Assembly (NCBI RefSeq): GCF_004768465.1
Contig: NZ_SRMF01000007.1
Span: 110,399 to 174,398, forward strand
DNA length: 64,000 bases
Direction: 5' to 3'
From: Natronospirillum operosum
GTDB taxonomy: Bacteria > Pseudomonadota > Gammaproteobacteria > Pseudomonadales > Natronospirillaceae
This document shows, piece by piece, positions 59,250 to 64,000 of the stretch (position 1 is its first letter; every line of letters starts with the position of its first letter). The translations under genes were made by a program, and so were the position numbers. Under the pieces are notes generated by a model that was given only the letters and a program-made list of their open reading frames with translations, searched no databases and was not told where the DNA came from.

Positions 59250-60158
59250 GTGAAAGAATGCCAAATCTGTAGCGAGCTACGTTCCCTTCCCGAGCATCTA
59301 TATGAGATGGCAGAGTATTGTACTTACCTAGATAATAAAACTGAATATTCTATTTCAGATAACAAGCGCGAAGTTCGCACGCAGGTCATTGGAAACTGGC
59401 TTAAACTTGCTAGTAATTTGGAAAGTGTAAATATTAACGCATGGAAACACGTAGGAAATGATGCGTTTTGGTGTGGGGCTGCTGCGGACCAATATGACTC
59501 GGACTCTAGAATATTTACAAAGTATTCTACGGGATTGACTCGGTTTATTTATATTAGTTATGCTCTTGAAGAGACGTACAGGTTTGTATCTCCTAGGTAC
59601 AATGAAGTAGCAAAGAAAGCTGCCTTTAATGCGACAAGAAAGATAAAGAAAAGTAGCGTTCAGTCTGCATTATTGTGCGATCAGTTTAGAGCTAGCGAGC
59701 TTCCAAGAAACTTTCAGCACATCGTAGATAACTTTCTACATTTCTTCGATCAATACTACAAATATTATCAACCAGGTATGAGTGGACTGGAAGAGGTTTC
59801 TCCGAATAGCACTAGCTATGGCCTCCATATAATTAGGAACTTAAGGAATCAGATGGCTCATGGGGTTTTTCCTATAATGAACGAATACATAGACCCTTAT
59901 GACTCGCCTATGATACCGATACTGATAAACTTGCTGCATCATGCAAGTCGAGTCTCTGTATTATATATGCAAGCTTTGATAGGTAATTTCTCATCAGATT
60001 TTCAATCTTATGACTATCGTGCTATCGAAGATGCTTACGGAAAGCCGTTTGACTTTTTTTTAGAAAACTGCAATAAAGATTACGCACTTTCACTCCATTT
60101 CAAAGGGCACTTTAGCTTTAAAGGATGGTTGGAGTGTGAGGGGTGGCCATCTGTGTAG
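59250..60158 (+). CDS. HEPN-like protein with RX4H motif, coupled to the FGH operon
   Basis: A 302-residue, helix-rich, AT-rich gene product. The feature of note is HIIRNLRNQMAHGVFP (59844-59861 for RNQMAH), the R-x4-H motif of HEPN ribonucleases, at the end of a helix-hairpin region; the surrounding DQFRASELPRNFQHIVDNFLHFFDQYYKYY fits HEPN helices. A CxxC near the start (ECQICSEL) could bind metal. GTG 59250 has GAGAGG at about 7 nt and is preferred to the TTG at 59214. It begins 29 bp after the DptH-like stop, so it is in the same operon. Function as an RNase effector is inference. Confidence 0.65.
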   Translation: MKECQICSELRSLPEHLYEMAEYCTYLDNKTEYSISDNKREVRTQVIGNWLKLASNLESVNINAWKHVGNDAFWCGAAADQYDSDSRIFTKYSTGLTRFIYISYALEETYRFVSPRYNEVAKKAAFNATRKIKKSSVQSALLCDQFRASELPRNFQHIVDNFLHFFDQYYKYYQPGMSGLEEVSPNSTSYGLHIIRNLRNQMAHGVFPIMNEYIDPYDSPMIPILINLLHHASRVSVLYMQALIGNFSSDFQSYDYRAIEDAYGKPFDFFLENCNKDYALSLHFKGHFSFKGWLECEGWPSV

Positions 60159-60239
60159 GTTCAATTTTCTGTTATATATAGACCTTGACTGTAAATATTT
60201 CTGATGGTCATCACAATACCTGCCTTTTTTGTATTGCCT

Positions 60240-61499
60240 TTAAATTACTTTGTTGGGCAGTTCAATAGTCGAACTACCCGTCTCACGGCGATATCGCTCT
60301 AACAACACAGGATCTGAATATTTGGAGGTGTTTAGCATGTATAGTAGTATTTCGCGTAGGGTTACTTTGTGAGCGTTAGATATTGTTCCTGTATTGTCGT
60401 CCCACATTAATCCATTATAGGGTGGCCCAGAAATATTTCTTGGTAGCCTAGAGGCTAAGCTTACTGCTTCCGAGATAGTGTAACTTTGGGTAAGTGTCGA
60501 AATTATTTTTGAGAATATCTCTAACCCTATCGGGCGAAATAGTGCGCTACCACCATGAGGACCTCTATAATGTGATACTACTTTATGGGTTTCTTCTGTG
60601 CGGAAAAATTCATCGAGTTCCGTGAAGTTCCTCCTGAACTGATCAAAAATAGTCTTTGCATACTCAAAATAGAGATCCAAGCCTTCATCGTCAGGCCTTG
60701 TTCTTTGCAACTCGGCTTTCGATTTTTTTAATTTATGTTTTGAGCTAGTGAAAAATATAGTTAATGTGTCGTACAAATTCCCTATCGTTGTTAAGCTTTT
60801 GGTGTTTGATGTTGGCATATTGTTAGATGCTACAAAAGCAATACGATCCCCGGAAAAAATCGGCGTTTGTTCAATTAACCTTCGTACACATATCGCCATT
60901 ACGTCATCTTCGTCCAGAGCAATTATGTCACCTTTCGACACTGGCCTAGCGGTTTTATTAAGCGTTGTGAACAATCTCCTAGTCCTTTCTAGACCGTGTC
61001 GGGTCTCTTTGTGGGCCACAAAAATTACGGATATCTCATCGTAAGGATCTTGATCAATACCATCCTTAATTAACTTTTTAATGCCTGACAGCCGGTGTTG
61101 ACCATCTAGCGCAAATAGATTTTCGTCGCCTCTGAAGGTTAAAAAACCTATTGATGAAATGGTTTCTTCGTCGAGCCCAGTCAGGCCATCGCCATCTTTT
61201 TTTCGCACATCAGATAATGCATGCCAATTCGGCTCTCCACCGTATGTCGCGACCACCAAGGAGTTAAAAAACCTATCATTTTGTGTTTTTATGTAATTGG
61301 CTATTTGGTCGCTACGTCCCTTCTTAAGTTGCCTTTGGATCATCTCAGAGAGATTTCTATTCGAGTGTATTTCTTCGGCGAACCTTACACGCTTAGCAAT
61401 CTCATCTAATCCAACAAGGCATGTGTAATATACCCAGTCACCCATGACGCCGCGAAGCGCAGGAAGTGTTATTCCTTTTAATTTTTTTGATGAACTCAT
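60240..61499 (-). CDS. DGQHR-domain protein (DndB/DptB-like)
   Basis: A 419-residue protein with the eponymous motif D132-G-Q-H-R136 in ENLFALDGQHRLSGIKKLI, followed by ISVIFVAHKETRHGLERTRRLFTTLNKTARPVSKGDIIALDEDD. This arrangement is the DndB/DGQHR-domain family, related to ParB-like and DndB regulators of phosphorothioation clusters. Its start overlaps the GIY-YIG gene stop by 4 bp. It is the last gene of the - strand modification operon and convergent with the HEPN gene. In Dnd clusters DndB represses its own operon; a similar role is possible but unproven here. Confidence 0.85.
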   Translation of the reverse strand: MSSSKKLKGITLPALRGVMGDWVYYTCLVGLDEIAKRVRFAEEIHSNRNLSEMIQRQLKKGRSDQIANYIKTQNDRFFNSLVVATYGGEPNWHALSDVRKKDGDGLTGLDEETISSIGFLTFRGDENLFALDGQHRLSGIKKLIKDGIDQDPYDEISVIFVAHKETRHGLERTRRLFTTLNKTARPVSKGDIIALDEDDVMAICVRRLIEQTPIFSGDRIAFVASNNMPTSNTKSLTTIGNLYDTLTIFFTSSKHKLKKSKAELQRTRPDDEGLDLYFEYAKTIFDQFRRNFTELDEFFRTEETHKVVSHYRGPHGGSALFRPIGLEIFSKIISTLTQSYTISEAVSLASRLPRNISGPPYNGLMWDDNTGTISNAHKVTLREILLYMLNTSKYSDPVLLERYRRETGSSTIELPNKVI

Positions 61500-62011
61500 C
61501 GATATGCCCTTCTTTTTCTCTTTATATCGGCTTCCAGGTCTCCTTCAGAAAAAGTGGGTAATAGAGCACTATTTAATTCTTTTTCTATTTCCTGAAGCTC
61601 GTCTGAAGTTACGTCGCTAGAAATTGGGGCATAATAAAACCTTAACACGCTGTGCCAATTGCCGATCATTCTCGCAATTCTGGCTCTTTTGTACACTTTC
61701 CTTTCGTTGAGGTAATCTTTATAACGCTCTCGCAATGATCTGCTAGAATTTCTACCTGCAATTCCGATGTAGAGAATATATCCGTGAGGAGGGAGAATTT
61801 CATTATCGTAACAAATTGCAAATGCATAAATGCCTCGTTGGTCGTCAGGCACCTGTTCTATGTCATCGGATCCATATTTTATTGAGCTCCAAGAGAGGTT
61901 GGAAATTGAATATTCTTCACCTGTCAGCTTGTCAGGGTTCAGGACCACCGAAATCGTGTATTTTGCGATATCATTGGCAGCTTCATTGGCGAAGTCCTCA
62001 AGTGCGGCCAT
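61496..62011 (-). CDS. GIY-YIG domain protein
   Basis: A 171-residue protein with a GIY-YIG nuclease core: RGIYAFAI (GIY), ILYIGIAG (YIG) twenty residues on, then LRERYKDYLNER with the motif Arg, and IEKELNSALLPTFSEGD, where Glu and Asn occupy the expected metal- and helix-cap positions. The N-terminal 55 residues are not assigned. It is coupled by 4-bp overlap to the DGQHR gene and lies 74 bp after the SspD-like gene. A nuclease acting with modification genes is unusual; it may be a DNA-cleaving effector or a nickase. ATG 62011 is chosen over a TTG two codons upstream. Confidence 0.72.
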   Translation of the reverse strand: MAALEDFANEAANDIAKYTISVVLNPDKLTGEEYSISNLSWSSIKYGSDDIEQVPDDQRGIYAFAICYDNEILPPHGYILYIGIAGRNSSRSLRERYKDYLNERKVYKRARIARMIGNWHSVLRFYYAPISSDVTSDELQEIEKELNSALLPTFSEGDLEADIKRKRRAYR

Positions 62012-62085
62012 TCTCAAGATAACACCTCGTTGACCATGGTGTATGATTTTCCCTTACTTCCTGATTCTATATTAATAATGAGCTC

Positions 62086-62922
62086 CTATTTGTGGCAAGC
62101 AAGACATCCTTTAGCTTTACCATAGAGATCATCAATATCCAAAGGTTCACTGTCTGATCGTAATGGATTTTGTTGAAGATTCTTCTTTTGTCTTAGTAGT
62201 CGCTGTTCGTGATCGTCTTTTATTTGTTGTATACGGTCAGGCTTTGATAGCTCTTCTAATGACTCGCCTTGACTCCAGGTAAAAGGGGATCCCTGCTCAA
62301 CCGCGCTTTTCTCGTAGGCTTTAGCTTCCTCAAAGGCATCTGGGTGGCGATCCATCAATCGGACCCACTCGATTTTCTGTTGGTAGAAGCAGAATGTACA
62401 GCCACTTCGAGTACGCCATTCGTAGTACTTTGGGAGCCCTAGGCCAGCGCCTTCTAATATATCCAAGACACCAGCTTTATCGATGCCCACGTCTTTGAAA
62501 GGCAATTTAATTATCAGATTGTCATCTTTTGATGAGTAGCCTTCTCGATATTCTTCATCGCCACGAATTGCAACATAACTATAGATCGTCATTCCATCGT
62601 TGAGCATAGGTCGAACCCATTGCTCAAAGGGCCTTAACTTTAATTGCCGTGTACACCAACGGGTCTGTGCAGAAGGCAGGAAGTCGTTGTACTGTTTTAA
62701 CCAGAAATCGAAGTCACGGTCTGGGTTCAGTTTATGTATTGTTTTCCCTAAGAACCCTTCTAGTCTACCCAAGTATTCGTAGACTTCCGGTAGCTCCTTT
62801 CCTGTATCGGTGAAAAAGTATTCGATATCGATGTCAGGATGGTGCTGCCGCATATACACAGCGAGCGCAGCACTGTCTCTACCACCGGATAAACCCAGTA
62901 CATGTTTTTCCTTATCGGCCAT
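62086..62922 (-). CDS. PAPS-reductase-family ATP pyrophosphatase, SspD/DndC-like sulfur-transfer protein
   Basis: A 278-residue protein with the P-loop-like SGGRDS motif (VLGLSGGRDSAALAVYM) that binds ATP in the PAPS-reductase/N-type pyrophosphatase family. Cysteines TRWCTR, GCTFC and the C-terminal CLACHK could coordinate an Fe-S cluster and carry sulfur as in DndC. DndC is about 500 residues; the shorter length here fits SspD of the single-stranded phosphorothioation system. With SspB/SspC it would adenylate DNA phosphate and install sulfur. It starts 4 bp after the partial upstream gene's stop if ATG 62922 is used; ATG 62943 or 62940 would overlap it. Confidence 0.82.
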   Translation of the reverse strand: MADKEKHVLGLSGGRDSAALAVYMRQHHPDIDIEYFFTDTGKELPEVYEYLGRLEGFLGKTIHKLNPDRDFDFWLKQYNDFLPSAQTRWCTRQLKLRPFEQWVRPMLNDGMTIYSYVAIRGDEEYREGYSSKDDNLIIKLPFKDVGIDKAGVLDILEGAGLGLPKYYEWRTRSGCTFCFYQQKIEWVRLMDRHPDAFEEAKAYEKSAVEQGSPFTWSQGESLEELSKPDRIQQIKDDHEQRLLRQKKNLQQNPLRSDSEPLDIDDLYGKAKGCLACHK

Positions 62923-62926
62923 AGGG

Positions 62927-64000
62927 TCACGCAACCTCATCATCTTCTGTTTTAGGAATTTTTGCCTGGGATGTTTGCATATAACGCGTACTCATCTCGG
63001 CTAGCGCTGCGAGTACAATATTCCTATCTTTAGGCTCTTCCGTGCCAAGTACTGTGGATACACGTTCAATAATGTTATCTATGGCTTCTCTGTCTGAGTC
63101 TGCGACTTCAAATTCTTCTAGTAGCGGAGTAGGCCTACCTTCCCTTCCAATAACAACAGCCATAGCGTGTCTTTTCTCTGGACGCCCTTTGATCCTTGTG
63201 AAGGTTTCAGCTTTGAGGAACTTTTGTGCCATGTCAGCGAGCTCTATAGAGGCCCGATCCATGTCAGGATCAACCCAGTCTCTTGGAGGTTTGTTCGCGG
63301 CAAGGCTGGCTATAGATTCAAAACTCTTGTCACTACCTTCGAACGTTGCGAGTCGCCCGACAAATGCATCTAGGCGAAAATCGCCAGCCAGCTCCTTCAC
63401 ATTTTCTGCCCGCTCGCGCAACTCCAGTAGAGATTGGCTCGAGAGGTTCGGAACCTGGAGCTCGGCAAGTAACATGTCTCGAAGCCTATGAGCCATGGCT
63501 GGATAGGCTTGTACCAATTCTTGTAGTCCTTCTTTAACTACGGATACGATATTGTGGACATCAGTCTGATCAATAATATCTGTATTCTTTGGGTCTACTA
63601 ACGCAGGTATGTCGTCGAAAAGGAACTTGTTCGGATCACTTGCACGTTTAAACATATCACGCACTTGTATAGCCCTCGCTGAAAGGCGCATCGTGCGTTT
63701 CGTCCAATTTGGAAGCTGTTCATAGATAGACACTAATCCGCGAGCTACATCAATTGGGGCAAGATGGGTCAGTTCATTCTTCTCGTCTAGGTTCCGCACT
63801 ACATCGGCCATTTCAGAAAGCAACTTGCGCGAAACCTTGTCGAGATCCATCCAGCGCAACTCGATTGTCTGAGGGTCTTTCGCCAAATATTCAACATCGA
63901 TGTCATCGAAACGAGCTCGGAATATGCCTTGCCTGTATACCGCAAGATTGTCTTTTTGAGTTAAAATAAAAGCGACTGATAGCACCGGCATTAGGCCTTT
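62927..64000 (-). CDS. SspC-like protein of the modification operon (C-terminal part, cut by the window)
   Basis: At least 357 residues read open to the window edge; an ATG at 63991 is probably internal because codons continue upstream. No Walker motifs are visible in this part, which is helical and charged (RELVQAYPAMAHRLRDMLLAELQV; RASIELADMAQKFLKAETFTRIKGR). It stops 4 bp before the SspD-like ATG, so it is the upstream partner. In ssp clusters the order B-C-D would make this SspC, an ATPase; the N-terminal ATPase half would lie outside. The assignment is by position only, and sspA/sspB cannot be seen. Confidence 0.55.
   Translation of the reverse strand, partial: KGLMPVLSVAFILTQKDNLAVYRQGIFRARFDDIDVEYLAKDPQTIELRWMDLDKVSRKLLSEMADVVRNLDEKNELTHLAPIDVARGLVSIYEQLPNWTKRTMRLSARAIQVRDMFKRASDPNKFLFDDIPALVDPKNTDIIDQTDVHNIVSVVKEGLQELVQAYPAMAHRLRDMLLAELQVPNLSSQSLLELRERAENVKELAGDFRLDAFVGRLATFEGSDKSFESIASLAANKPPRDWVDPDMDRASIELADMAQKFLKAETFTRIKGRPEKRHAMAVVIGREGRPTPLLEEFEVADSDREAIDNIIERVSTVLGTEEPKDRNIVLAALAEMSTRYMQTSQAKIPKTEDDEVA

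Overview
The window looks like a chromosome segment of a gammaproteobacterium close to Pseudomonadales/Oceanospirillales. Evidence: a Crc homologue divergent from pyrE (the Pseudomonas arrangement), a ZigA / DUF2796 / ABC zinc cluster of Pseudomonas type, Pseudomonas-like REP palindromes (GTGGGAGCG...), and an ArsR-methyltransferase / metK / ahcY / metF S-adenosylmethionine (SAM) cycle block. Most of the window is GC-rich. From about 50.2 kb to the right edge the DNA becomes visibly AT-rich, with different codon use, as expected of a horizontally acquired island. No rRNA, tRNA, CRISPR array, insertion sequence or integrase was recognised.

Layout. 0-14 kb is an accessory zone of small detoxification, efflux and regulator genes: phytanoyl-CoA-type dioxygenase, VOC proteins including a FosA homologue, ArsR/SRPBCC pair, quinone oxidoreductase/LysR pair, DHA2 efflux pump, two LysE exporters, RidA, WYL, Crp-like and AraC regulators. 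A broken alpha/beta hydrolase lies at 1.6-1.8 kb. 14-26 kb is core: an outer-membrane barrel, a VTT-Lpd fusion oxidoreductase, pyrE, crc, speD, a CBS/P-II/DUF1538 operon, a PilZ plus degenerate HD-GYP protein, NADAR, and a Na/phosphate cotransporter with a PhoU-like partner behind two candidate Pho boxes. 26-31 kb is the SAM cycle: regulator, metK, ahcY and metF, behind a 24-bp palindrome. 31-34.6 kb holds a large unknown protein and an ATP-grasp protein. 34.7-39.2 kb is a candidate Zur-controlled zinc cluster. 39-50 kb carries pdxJ, a membrane-fused spermidine-synthase-like protein with another Zur-like box, YaeQ, a toxin-antitoxin area with a DUF429-antitoxin fusion, EamA/LysR and YtoQ.

50.5-64 kb is a defence island related to the DNA phosphorothioation systems (Dnd/Ssp). 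On the + strand, three overlapping genes encode a large restriction complex of DptFGH/SspFGH type: a P-loop ATPase, a middle subunit, and a 1780-residue protein with a PD-(D/E)XK-like motif and an FtsK/HerA motor. A HEPN-like protein with an R-x4-H motif follows directly. Facing it on the - strand are a partial SspC-like protein, an SspD/DndC-like PAPS-reductase-family ATP pyrophosphatase, a GIY-YIG protein and a DndB-like DGQHR protein. The modification genes would mark self DNA by sulfur exchange and the FGH complex would attack unmarked DNA. The HEPN, GIY-YIG and DGQHR additions are not part of the described Ssp or Dnd core gene sets and are the best candidates for a new variant.

Limits: everything was read by eye. 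Family calls rest on motifs, length and context, and no alignment, HMM or structure search was run.
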